Shown here in pieces: positions 1 through 6,001 of a stretch of 8,659 bases of DNA; positions within the stretch are counted from its first letter, which is position 1, and the number at the start of each line of letters is the position of its first letter. The DNA lies in assembly GCA_003446975.1 (NCBI GenBank), contig DMAP01000087.1, positions 1-8,659 on the forward strand. The letters are read 5' to 3'. Source of the stretch: Clostridiales bacterium. GTDB taxonomy: Bacteria > Bacillota > Clostridia > Tissierellales > Dethiosulfatibacteraceae. The translations under genes and the position numbers were made by a program. Under the pieces are notes generated by a model. The model searched no databases and was not told the DNA's origin. It was given only the letters and a program-made list of their open reading frames with translations.

Positions 1-46
1 AGGTTTTTAGTTGGGTTTGTGTCATCGTCACTGTTCTCTCTTTCAT
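1..46 (-). CDS. Start of a minus-strand ORF, possible transposase, cut by the window edge
   Basis: Reading leftward from an ATG at 44-46, the first codons give MKERTVTMTQTQLKT with no stop before the window ends. A second in-frame ATG lies at 23-25 and could be the real start. No strong ribosome binding site is visible; only a weak AAAGAGAG stretch precedes the inner ATG. The case for a transposase is positional: the repeats at 66-113 sit upstream like IS terminal repeats, and a Thr/Gln-rich start of this kind is common ahead of helix-turn-helix domains in IS transposases. Fifteen residues are too few for a family call. Confidence 0.33.
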   Translation of the reverse strand, partial: MKERTVTMTQTQLKT

Positions 47-65
47 AGTTTATAGTGTAGCGCAA

Positions 66-113
66 AGTGACATTTTCTCAAGTTAATTATATAGTGACAT
101 TATCACAAGTTAA
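66..113. repeat. Two tandem 21-bp direct repeats, probable transposase-binding sites
   Basis: Copy 1 is 66-86 and copy 2 is 93-113, so the period is 27 bp with a 6-base AT spacer. Both begin AGTGACATT and end CAAGTTAA, and 19 of 21 bases match; the two differences are T/A changes at internal positions 10 and 13. The exact spacing and high identity rule out chance AT-rich similarity. Function as IS-end binding sites is inferred from position. Confidence 0.75.
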
Positions 114-135
114 CAACAAGAATGAATGATTATTG

Positions 136-164
136 TTGCACTTTGGACAACTGATTGATACAAT
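136..164 (+). promoter_or_regulatory. Sigma-A type promoter for the DUF2200 gene
   Basis: TTGCAC (136-141) is followed after 17 bases by TACAAT (159-164), with TGA directly before it making an extended -10. Initiation is expected near 171, leaving a leader of about 125 bases. The promoter lies just outside the presumed IS end, so it is probably native and not supplied by the element. Confidence 0.6.
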
Positions 165-170
165 TTTTTG

Positions 171-296
171 CATGAGGACTTCATCCTTTCTGGGAGGTAT
201 TTGTTTTCGGCAAAAAACATTGTACCACAGAGAGTTTAGGGTCCTCAATTTTCATTTAAGTTTACAAATCGCAAAATGATTAAAGGAGGCGAATCA
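171..296 (+). promoter_or_regulatory. Long, possibly structured 5' leader of the DUF2200 mRNA
   Basis: The predicted transcript starts about at 171. Within it GAGGAC (174-179) can pair perfectly with GTCCTC (241-246), enclosing 61 bases. Inside that, TGTTTT (202-207) pairs with AAAACA (214-219) around a 6-base loop, and short CCT/AGG pairings are possible near 185-198. This resembles a multi-branched leader closed by a 5'-terminal stem, but no known riboswitch or T-box core is recognised and no terminator or obvious sequestration of the ribosome binding site at 282-289 is seen. A regulatory role is inference. Confidence 0.3.
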
Positions 297-650
297 ATGA
301 AGAAACATAATATTTATACCATGAGTGTAGCACGTGTCTATCCACTTTATGTAGCCAAGGCAGAAAAAAAGGGACGCACAAAGGCAGAAGTGGATGAAAT
401 AATTCACTGGCTGACGGGTTACAGTCCGGAGGAGCTAGAAACACAATTGGAAAAGGAGACTGATTTTGAAACCTTTTTTAAAGAAGCACCAAAATTAAAC
501 CCTTTACGATTACTGATAAAGGGTGTTGTCTGTGGTGTCCGCGTGGAGGATATTGAAGAACCAATAATGAAAGAGATACGTTATTTGGATAAACTAATAG
601 ATGAGTTGGCCAAAGGAAAGAAGATGGAGAAAATCCTGCGAGGCAATTAA
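297..650 (+). CDS. DUF2200 family protein
   Basis: A 117-residue soluble protein, the usual size for the DUF2200 family (Pfam PF09966), whose biochemical role is unknown. The family is recognised along nearly the whole length: the N-terminal IYTMSVARVYPLYVAKAEKK, then GRTKAEVDEIIHWLTGY, TDFETFFKEAP, a GVVCGVRVE core and a C-terminal IRYLDKLIDELAKGK helix. Many charged residues and no membrane segment suggest a cytoplasmic location. The ATG at 297 is chosen because AAAGGAGG (282-289) lies 7 bases before it; an upstream in-frame ATG at 276 would sit ahead of this site and add 7 residues unlike the family. It may be co-transcribed with the B3/B4 gene 70 bases downstream, since no terminator lies between. 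Confidence 0.9.
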   Translation: MKKHNIYTMSVARVYPLYVAKAEKKGRTKAEVDEIIHWLTGYSPEELETQLEKETDFETFFKEAPKLNPLRLLIKGVVCGVRVEDIEEPIMKEIRYLDKLIDELAKGKKMEKILRGN

Positions 651-720
651 TAAATCAACAATAAGAACAATGCAACATAGTTTGAAAGGATCTGTTTAGA
701 AATGGCAAGGAGGTATTTTT

Positions 721-1428
721 GTGAAAAAATTCATTGTTGAAGATAGCTTTTGGGAACTATTTCCAAAAGCAAAAATTGGCGTTATTGTTTTTAATGGAAT
801 TGACAATGCAATTAAGAATGTTGAAAAGTATGAAGAGTTGCTTAGAGAATCTGAGAAGCAATCTCTCTTGCATTTGACCAAAGAAGATTTCAGCACCAAT
901 GATGTTATTAGGGTATGGAGGGACGCTTTTCAAAGGTTCAAGACTAAAAAAGGAGCGAGGTCATCCATTGAAGCACTGCTAAAACGTGCTTATAAAGGGG
1001 ATCATATTGGAAGTATCAATCCATTGGTTGATATCTACAATTCAATTTCTCTAAGATACGCATTGCCGTGTGGTGGAGAGGATATTGATACTTTTATTGG
1101 CAATGTCAGACTGACAACAGCGCGAGGCGATGAATCTTTTATAACACTTGGAACGGATGAAAATGCACCGCCTTATGAAGGGGAAATAGTATACAAGGAT
1201 GATGCAGGAGCTATATGCCGATGCTGGAATTGGCGGGAATCTGTCAGGACGATGCTCACTGAAAAAACGGAAAATGCCTTCTTGTGTATGGAGTTGGTAG
1301 ATAACAAAAGAGAAGATGAACTCAACAATGCTTTGGGTGAACTGGCAAATTTGGTGGTGAAACACATAGGAGGTTCCTATCGAATTTCTATTTTGGATAT
1401 TAACAATCAGGAAATATCAGTCGGTTGA
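721..1428 (+). CDS. Stand-alone B3/B4 domain protein (PheRS beta-like)
   Basis: A 235-residue protein of the B3/B4 family (Pfam PF03483), the domain that in the beta subunit of phenylalanyl-tRNA synthetase hydrolyses mischarged Tyr-tRNA(Phe). Free-standing copies of about 220-240 residues are common in Firmicutes and may edit tRNAs or bind nucleic acid or amino acids; the substrate is not known. Recognisable are WRDAFQRFKTKKGARSSIEAL (about 67-86), the INPLVDIYNSISLRYALPCG core (99-118), GDESF and a C-terminal CRCWNWRESVRTML (167-179) with the late strand FLCMELVD. Start is GTG with AAGGAGGT at 707-714. The stop overlaps the 3' end of the opposing c-di-GMP gene by 12 bases, so no terminator separates the two. 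No catalytic residue assignment is attempted. Confidence 0.85.
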   Translation: MKKFIVEDSFWELFPKAKIGVIVFNGIDNAIKNVEKYEELLRESEKQSLLHLTKEDFSTNDVIRVWRDAFQRFKTKKGARSSIEALLKRAYKGDHIGSINPLVDIYNSISLRYALPCGGEDIDTFIGNVRLTTARGDESFITLGTDENAPPYEGEIVYKDDAGAICRCWNWRESVRTMLTEKTENAFLCMELVDNKREDELNNALGELANLVVKHIGGSYRISILDINNQEISVG

Positions 1429-3615
1429 TTTGGAGAGGAACTTCCCAAACTTCACATCCTCTGTTAGGATATGATTTGTAATCCAAGAAGATACCATGTC
1501 TATCAGGTAAGTGAAATAATCTGTTTCTTCGTTATTAATGGCAGTATTATACGCATGCTGAATTTTTTCTATAAAATTGTTATGCATGATAATATGAGAA
1601 TCCATATAAACGTACCCCATCTCTGCCATTAGACCTTCTTCAAATTTGAAGTGCTGCTCTATATAATCATTTAGTTCTTGAAAAAAAGCGACCAACTCTT
1701 CTTTATAATCAAATGCCTCTTCGGAGAAAACCAACTTAGACAACTTGTTTCCAATTTCAAACAATTTTTTATGTTGGTCGTCAACACTGTTGATTCCAAC
1801 ACTATATTTCGTTTGCCATTCAAACGGGGATAAAAGTGATTCTGATTCTAAGTTCGAGAAAAAATTTTCAAGAATTTCTTTTTCCGCCAAAGGCTTGCTG
1901 AATAAGTATCCTTGAATTCTATCACAATGATTTTGAATGAGATATTCCATCTGTTCCTGCTTTTCGACACCTTCAGCCAAGACTATCATGCCCATCTTGC
2001 GTCCTAGCAGTATTATCATATCGGTGATACAAATGTGATTGTTTCTATTTAATATTGAGTCAATAAAAATCTTATCAATTTTCAATATGTCGATGGGAAG
2101 ATATTGTAATTCGCTTAAGGAAGAATATCCTTTGCCAAAATCATCCATGGCTATTTGTATTCCACTATCTCTCAATTGTTCAAGCTTTTTGTGAATTGCT
2201 TCATAGGACTCAACAAAAACGGATTCCGTTATTTCGAGTTCCAGATGTTTTGGGTCAAGATCGATCAATTCAATTATAGACAACACAGAATCAACGAAGT
2301 CATCTCGTATCAATTGAACAAGAGAAACATTCACAGATATAGTGAAGTCAGTATATCCTTTGTTCCTAAGCTTTTTAATGAAAAAGCAGGCATTTCTTAG
2401 AACCCAAGACCCGATAGGAACAATCAAATCATTTGATTCTGCTATTGGGATAAAATCAGATGGAGATACTGTGCCCAACTCAGGATTGTGCCATCTCAAC
2501 AAAGCCTCAAAACCACAAATCTTTTTTGAAGCCAAATCTAATTGAGGTTGATAATATATTTCAAACTCATTGTTATCTAAAGCAGAATGCAGCTGTTTTT
2601 CTAGAATCATTCTATCAATGATGTCTTGATGAAACTTATCTTTAAAGATAACGTATGTATTTTTACCAACTGTTTTGGCTTCGTTTCTTGCGATGTCTGC
2701 ATCCCTAATCAGTTCCTCAGCTGTTTTTCCATCGTCAAAGGATATTACGATTCCTATATTAACAGTTGTATGTGACTTAACACCTCCCATAATTAATGGT
2801 GATTTAAAGCATTGTATCAGCTTTTCAGCGCAAGCATCTACCTCATCCTTGGATGAAAAGGCATGGAGAAATAAGCAAAATTCGGGACCATTCATTCGAT
2901 ATATAGTGCCTTCGTTGTAGAACAATGATAATAGTCTTTTCCCAACTGCAATCAAAAACTCATCACCTAAAGCATAGCCATAAGTCGAATTAATCAACTT
3001 TAAGTTGCTAAAATCAATGCTCGCAATAGCCAAGCCTGAACTAGGACTACTCTTTAGTTTAACGCTAATATCGTTGCAAAGGGATATTCTATTAGGTAGA
3101 CCAGTCAGGCTGTCATGACTTTCCCAATAATGCAAACTTCTTTGAAGATTGGACAAACTATCTTTTTTTTGAACTAAATCCAACTCAATTCTTTTAATTT
3201 GACTGATATCATTAAAAATGGTTACAAAATAATCGGTTTTAGGAGAATAAGCACTAATTAAAAACCACTTATCGAGTGGTTTTGAAAATGATTCAAAGGA
3301 CATTGGCTCACCTTTTATTGCTACATTACCATATACACCAATCCAATCAAATACATCTTGACTTATGTTAGGTATGACTTCGCTAATTTTTTTGCCTAGG
3401 ATATTGAATTTCTTCAGACCGGTGATGATTTCAAAGGAAGGATTTACATCAATAAACACGTAATCACATGGATTCCCATCTTCATCAAGAATTATTTTAT
3501 GGAGAGCATAGGCATTTATCATACGAGATATTGCCATTTCATAAAATTCCAATAAAGATTTATTATCAGTTTCATATGTTATATTTTTCTTTTCGAAAAA
3601 TTTCAAGTAATCCAT
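1417..3615 (-). CDS. PAS-GGDEF-EAL-hemerythrin protein, probable c-di-GMP phosphodiesterase
   Basis: A 732-residue cytoplasmic signalling protein with no membrane segment. Order: PAS sensor (about 22-138), a short coiled linker, GGDEF (about 165-325, opening with DSLTGLPNR), EAL (about 335-585) and bacteriohemerythrin (about 597-730). The GGDEF signature reads NGPEF (242-246) and no RxxD inhibitory site precedes it, so cyclase activity is unlikely. EAL looks intact: EALLR at 370, Asn429, Glu461, Asp491-Asp492, Lys512, Glu548 and Gln568 match the metal and catalytic residues of active phosphodiesterases. All seven hemerythrin di-iron ligands are present with canonical spacing: His615, His655/Glu659, His674/His678, His715/Asp720. 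It probably hydrolyses c-di-GMP to pGpG under control of oxygen or redox state, with the degenerate GGDEF perhaps a GTP-binding module. Start supported by GGAGGA (3626-3631). Confidence 0.93.
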   Translation of the reverse strand: MDYLKFFEKKNITYETDNKSLLEFYEMAISRMINAYALHKIILDEDGNPCDYVFIDVNPSFEIITGLKKFNILGKKISEVIPNISQDVFDWIGVYGNVAIKGEPMSFESFSKPLDKWFLISAYSPKTDYFVTIFNDISQIKRIELDLVQKKDSLSNLQRSLHYWESHDSLTGLPNRISLCNDISVKLKSSPSSGLAIASIDFSNLKLINSTYGYALGDEFLIAVGKRLLSLFYNEGTIYRMNGPEFCLFLHAFSSKDEVDACAEKLIQCFKSPLIMGGVKSHTTVNIGIVISFDDGKTAEELIRDADIARNEAKTVGKNTYVIFKDKFHQDIIDRMILEKQLHSALDNNEFEIYYQPQLDLASKKICGFEALLRWHNPELGTVSPSDFIPIAESNDLIVPIGSWVLRNACFFIKKLRNKGYTDFTISVNVSLVQLIRDDFVDSVLSIIELIDLDPKHLELEITESVFVESYEAIHKKLEQLRDSGIQIAMDDFGKGYSSLSELQYLPIDILKIDKIFIDSILNRNNHICITDMIILLGRKMGMIVLAEGVEKQEQMEYLIQNHCDRIQGYLFSKPLAEKEILENFFSNLESESLLSPFEWQTKYSVGINSVDDQHKKLFEIGNKLSKLVFSEEAFDYKEELVAFFQELNDYIEQHFKFEEGLMAEMGYVYMDSHIIMHNNFIEKIQHAYNTAINNEETDYFTYLIDMVSSWITNHILTEDVKFGKFLSKSTD

Positions 3616-3668
3616 AACCTAGCCATCCTCCAATTTAATACAAAATGCACTCTGCTTTTCACGTCACC

Positions 3669-3696
3669 ATTATATCACATTCGGTGTCAACATCAA
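3669..3696 (-). promoter_or_regulatory. Promoter for the PAS-GGDEF-EAL-hemerythrin gene
   Basis: On the minus strand TTGATG (3691-3696) is followed after 16 bases by a consensus TATAAT (3669-3674) preceded by TGA, giving an extended -10. The start of transcription would fall near 3662, about 45 bases before the ATG at 3615. A TTGACA at 3685-3690 is too close (10 bases) to serve as the -35. Confidence 0.6.
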
Positions 3697-3765
3697 CAGG
3701 GTTATTGGGTTCAGTCGGCGTGAAACGCCATCGGCCACTCGCTTAAGGAGCATGAAAAAGTTATA

Positions 3766-3793
3766 TTGCTGTGTATCGCAAAAAGTGTATAAT
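3766..3793 (+). promoter_or_regulatory. Promoter for the DUF1801-VOC-lipoprotein unit
   Basis: TTGCTG (3766-3771) and a perfect TATAAT (3788-3793) are 16 bases apart. Initiation near 3800 would give a leader of about 130 bases that contains the small ORF at 3849. Together with the minus-strand promoter at 3669-3696 this accounts for the 315-base gap between the divergent genes. Confidence 0.5.
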
Positions 3794-3848
3794 AAGTTAA
3801 AGTCCGTACCTTATTTACTGCGAAGAATATCAGGGGAGCATTGTGAAA

Positions 3849-3938
3849 ATGGAGATCAAGAATCCCAATAGTAGTATTTGCTACATCTTTGATATCCGAA
3901 AGGATATGCTTTATTTTATGAAAGGAAACGGTGACTAA
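3849..3938 (+). CDS. Possible 29-residue leader ORF overlapping the DUF1801 start
   Basis: An ATG at 3849 opens 29 sense codons ending in TAA at 3936-3938, so the stop lies 6-8 bases inside the DUF1801 gene. GGGGAG at 3833-3838 is a usable ribosome binding site 10 bases upstream; a GTG at 3843 in the same frame would be only 4 bases from it. The peptide begins MEIKNPNSS and ends LYFMKGNGD; it matches no family I recognise. It could be a translationally coupled leader, a remnant of a longer gene, or chance. The overlap and ribosome binding site are seen; translation is inference. Confidence 0.33.
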   Translation: MEIKNPNSSICYIFDIRKDMLYFMKGNGD

Positions 3939-4305
3939 AAATATGACACTCAGTAACAAACCACATCAATCAATAGATGCTTATATTGCGGCTCAATCTG
4001 AGGATATACAGCCATTGCTGAATAGGGTAAGAGATACAATTCGAGAAGTTCTGCCAAAAGCACAAGAACGCATCTCATGGCGGATGCCGACGTTTTGGCA
4101 TACACACAACATTATCCATTTTGCAGCATATAAGAATCACATTGGATTGTATCCTGGAGATAAAGCCATAGAGCATTTTCAAGATAGGTTAATGGCTTAC
4201 AAGACAAGCAAAGGAGCCGTGCAGTTTCCATATGACAAACCTATTCCATTGGAACTGATAGGAGAGATAGCATTATGGTGTTATAAAACGGGAAACCATC
4301 ATTGA
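3931..4305 (+). CDS. DUF1801 / YdhG-like (frataxin-fold) protein
   Basis: A 124-residue soluble protein of the DUF1801 family (PF08818). Bacillus subtilis YdhG (Fra), a member, has a frataxin-like fold and has been proposed as an iron chaperone; many other members have no assigned role. Family landmarks: SIDAYIA (14-20), a helix with RVRDTIREVLPKAQERISW (32-50), RMPTFW, then IIHFAAYKNHIGLYPG (61-76) and the hallmark YKTSKGAVQFPYDKPIPLELI (90-110). GTG at 3931 is taken as start because AAGGA lies at 3922-3926, though its spacing of 4 bases is short. An ATG at 3943 is the alternative and would remove four residues outside the conserved part. An iron role for this copy is not shown by the sequence. 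Confidence 0.88.
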   Translation: MTKNMTLSNKPHQSIDAYIAAQSEDIQPLLNRVRDTIREVLPKAQERISWRMPTFWHTHNIIHFAAYKNHIGLYPGDKAIEHFQDRLMAYKTSKGAVQFPYDKPIPLELIGEIALWCYKTGNHH

Positions 4306-4364
4306 TAGATTGTTAAATTCACAATGGATTTACTAAACGAATTAGAATATTTTGGAGGATTGTT

Positions 4365-4733
4365 ATGAAATTTTGTTGGAGTACCTTGCATGTCAAGAAT
4401 ATGACTGAATCATTAACGTTTTATCAAGAAATAGTTGGACTTAAGCTAGACAGACATTTTCGTACTGAAACGGGCATGGAAATCGCCTTCCTTGGAGAGG
4501 GTGAGACAAAAGTTGAACTGATTGGCAAAGAAGAAGAGGAACCCATTGAGATTGGCAAAGACATTTCCTGGGGATTTGAAATTGAGTCAGTCAACAATAT
4601 GATGGATTTTCTAAAAGACAAAGGCATTGCGATCCACGAAGGACCCTTTCAGCCTAATCCGAATATAAGGTTTTTTTACATTATGGACCCTAATGGACTT
4701 AAAATTCAATTTGTAGAAACTATTAAATATTGA
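4365..4733 (+). CDS. VOC-family (glyoxalase/bleomycin-resistance fold) protein
   Basis: A 122-residue protein with two beta-alpha-beta-beta-beta modules of the vicinal oxygen chelate superfamily. Module 1 opens STLHVKNMTESLTFYQEIVG (6-25); module 2 runs from ISWGFEIES (67-75) to the typical DPNGLKIQFVE (108-118). Of the four metal positions in glyoxalase I, His9, Glu51 and Glu118 are visible, but the second-module histidine is replaced (Ser68-Trp69). It therefore may not be a metal-dependent lactoylglutathione lyase; a dioxygenase-like, binding or resistance role is equally possible. GGAGG at 4354-4358 fixes the ATG. It lies 59 bases after the DUF1801 gene without a terminator between, and 20 bases before the lipoprotein start. 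Confidence 0.87.
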   Translation: MKFCWSTLHVKNMTESLTFYQEIVGLKLDRHFRTETGMEIAFLGEGETKVELIGKEEEEPIEIGKDISWGFEIESVNNMMDFLKDKGIAIHEGPFQPNPNIRFFYIMDPNGLKIQFVETIKY

Positions 4734-4753
4734 TACTAATCGGAGATGATTTT

Positions 4754-5050
4754 TTGAAATCACACTTAAAATTGATTGTTGCATATGCATTGATCTTGCT
4801 AATGGTTGTGGCTGGCTGTAGTCATGAAGATTCAGGTTTGTCCATCCATCCAGAAATATATGAGTATACACCGACCATGTCGTCTGTACCAGGCATAGCC
4901 CTTACTGCTTCATTTCAAAGAGATTTGAAAAACAAGAACTATAAATTTCATTGGATTGCTGAACAGGGAATCTTTCTTACCTGGCATGACGATGGAATGG
5001 GACGAATAGAGGCTTTGGGCAATGATATTAAAACGAATGTCCATACATGA
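4754..5050 (+). CDS. Small secreted lipoprotein of unknown function
   Basis: The 98-residue product starts with a classic lipoprotein signal: a lysine-bearing N-region (MKSHLK), a hydrophobic core to residue 18, then the lipobox VAGC with Cys22 as lipidation site. The mature part of 77 residues has a strand-like, aromatic pattern (FHWIAEQGIFLTWHDD at 54-69) and is predicted to sit on the outer face of the membrane. TTG at 4754 is preferred: GGAG (4742-4745) lies 8 bases upstream and the signal peptide then starts correctly. An earlier TTG at 4730, overlapping the VOC stop, would add eight acidic or neutral residues before the signal. The protein ends abruptly after a beta-rich stretch and may be shortened, but no continuation is found in other frames. 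Family not recognised. Confidence 0.75.
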   Translation: MKSHLKLIVAYALILLMVVAGCSHEDSGLSIHPEIYEYTPTMSSVPGIALTASFQRDLKNKNYKFHWIAEQGIFLTWHDDGMGRIEALGNDIKTNVHT

Positions 5051-5064
5051 ATGATTGAACCGAT

Positions 5065-5096
5065 AGAGACACAGTTTGAATAGACTGTGTTTTTAT
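5065..5096 (+). terminator. Rho-independent terminator after the lipoprotein gene
   Basis: ACACAGT (5069-5075) pairs with ACTGTGT (5084-5090) around an 8-base loop; flanking bases 5065-5068 add further A-T and G-T pairs with the T run at 5090-5094. It ends the DUF1801-VOC-lipoprotein unit 15 bases after the stop codon. Confidence 0.75.
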
Positions 5097-5109
5097 ATTT
5101 GGAAGCATA

Positions 5110-5163
5110 TTGAAAATTTGTGCAAAAGGAGTAGAATGAAATTATAGAAGAAACTCCATTCTA
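5110..5163 (+). promoter_or_regulatory. Promoter-like hexamers with an inverted repeat before the membrane-protein pair
   Basis: TTGAAA (5110-5115) and TAGAAT (5132-5137) are 16 bases apart and could be the promoter of the next two genes. TAGAATG (5132-5138) is also the left arm of a perfect 7-bp inverted repeat with CATTCTA (5157-5163). An AAAGGAG (5125-5131) precedes a three-codon ORF (ATG at 5136, stop TAG at 5145-5147). Which of these overlapping signals is real cannot be decided by reading alone. Confidence 0.35.
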
Positions 5164-5177
5164 AAGGAAGTGAGATT

Positions 5178-5471
5178 ATGAAACCTTATCCGGAATTAAA
5201 AACTGGGAAGTGGGCTTTCATTTTAACGATTGGCTTTTTAACAGTGTTGATAATCTTTTTTCTATTAATGTCAATTGGATATGTGGATTTTGATACAGGG
5301 CATTGGTGGGATTTGACAGTAGCTATTGCCGTTTTCTTGATTGTACCTGCATTCTTACTAAGTGTTATTGCGATACGAAAAGAAAAAACAACTATTACAT
5401 ATGCAGCTTTAGTCATTGGATTATTGGCAATTGCATTTTTGTTGACACATAGCTTGTTCATAAGTGATTGA
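5178..5471 (+). CDS. Small membrane protein, three predicted helices
   Basis: A 97-residue hydrophobic protein not assigned to a family. Membrane segments are expected at about residues 12-34, 46-66 and 73-95, separated by a short acidic/aromatic loop (VDFDTGHWWD, 36-45) and a basic loop (RKEKTT, 67-72). The basic loop between helices 2 and 3 suggests that it is cytoplasmic, placing the N-terminus inside by the positive-inside rule only if helix 1 starts from the KTGK side. AAAGGAAG at 5163-5170 precedes the ATG by 7 bases. It lies 29 bases before another membrane protein and probably shares its transcript, so the two may form a complex. No transporter or enzyme motif is visible. Confidence 0.75.
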   Translation: MKPYPELKTGKWAFILTIGFLTVLIIFFLLMSIGYVDFDTGHWWDLTVAIAVFLIVPAFLLSVIAIRKEKTTITYAALVIGLLAIAFLLTHSLFISD

Positions 5472-5500
5472 ATCGAGTCATATGAAGGAGGATAACAAAG

Positions 5501-5965
5501 ATGTCTAATGAAGGTAAGCATAGTCCCATTATAGCCTTAATCTTTATACCATTGGTTGGATTTATTTTGCTGAACATCACGTTTCTTGTGGCGGCTGTGA
5601 TCAGACTGGGTTTTGATAGGGTATTTCTGGCAAGCAATATAGAGCGAGCTCCTTGGATGCCAAGGTTTTTTCATATTTTCACAGCGCTAATCTTGTTTTT
5701 GTTGTCTTATCTCATCATAAGGATAAAAAACATGAGACCTTTGTTTAAGGCAACTTACACAATGGTGCCCACAGCGCTACTCTTGGTTTATATAGGCATG
5801 TTTTTGTATAATTGGCCAATAGCTGTTTATATAATCAGTGGTCTGATAATAGCATCCATTTTGTTTTATCTTTATAGAACCAAGCGCTCCTGGATGTACT
5901 ACTATGCGGTCGGACTGGTTTCGGCAACACTTCTCTACATGCAAATAAATGGAATGGACATTTGA
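5501..5965 (+). CDS. Membrane protein, four to five predicted helices
   Basis: A 154-residue polytopic membrane protein with helices at about residues 9-33, 56-74, 84-103, 105-124 and 131-148. Basic residues cluster in the loops RIKNMRPLFK (74-83) and YRTKRS (125-130), which should face the cytoplasm. AAGGAGG (5485-5491) gives a firm ATG start 9 bases on. The gene follows the three-helix protein by 29 bases and no terminator is seen after it. I recognise no family; the composition (Ile, Leu, Phe, Tyr) and lack of conserved charged residues inside the helices argue against an ion-coupled transporter, but nothing positive can be said about function. Confidence 0.78.
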   Translation: MSNEGKHSPIIALIFIPLVGFILLNITFLVAAVIRLGFDRVFLASNIERAPWMPRFFHIFTALILFLLSYLIIRIKNMRPLFKATYTMVPTALLLVYIGMFLYNWPIAVYIISGLIIASILFYLYRTKRSWMYYYAVGLVSATLLYMQINGMDI

Positions 5966-6001
5966 TTTTAGAAACCGATAATCATTATGAAGACAAAAAA
6001 G

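Larger units (their letters stand above)
1..118. mobile_element. Probable end of an insertion sequence (family uncertain)
   Basis: Two near-identical 21-base direct repeats (66-113) lie just outside the start of a minus-strand reading frame that leaves the window at base 1. Multiple direct repeats near the tips, with the transposase gene reading inward, are known for IS21-family elements and also resemble ends of the IS1202/ISNCY type. The outer boundary is probably a CA dinucleotide at 114-115 or 117-118. The element body lies outside the window, so the family cannot be settled, and no target duplication can be tested. Confidence 0.42.

Noticed and set aside
171..296. Known riboswitch or T-box
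   Set aside because: No conserved core such as a T-box GGTGG motif or a SAM, TPP or purine aptamer pattern is visible.
1051..1365. Minus-strand reading frames of 104 and 64 codons
   Set aside because: They lie entirely opposite the B3/B4 gene, lack ribosome binding sites and have shadow-type composition.
3717..3729. Hairpin as transcription terminator
   Set aside because: The stem is only 5 bp and no T run follows on either strand.
3711..3959. 82-codon minus-strand reading frame in the divergent intergenic region
   Set aside because: It has no ribosome binding site, runs antisense across the plus-strand promoter and the start of the DUF1801 gene, and its product shows no recognisable domain.
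4309..4325. ATTGT/ACAAT hairpin between the DUF1801 and VOC genes as terminator
   Set aside because: It is a weak AT stem without a T tract; read-through is more likely.
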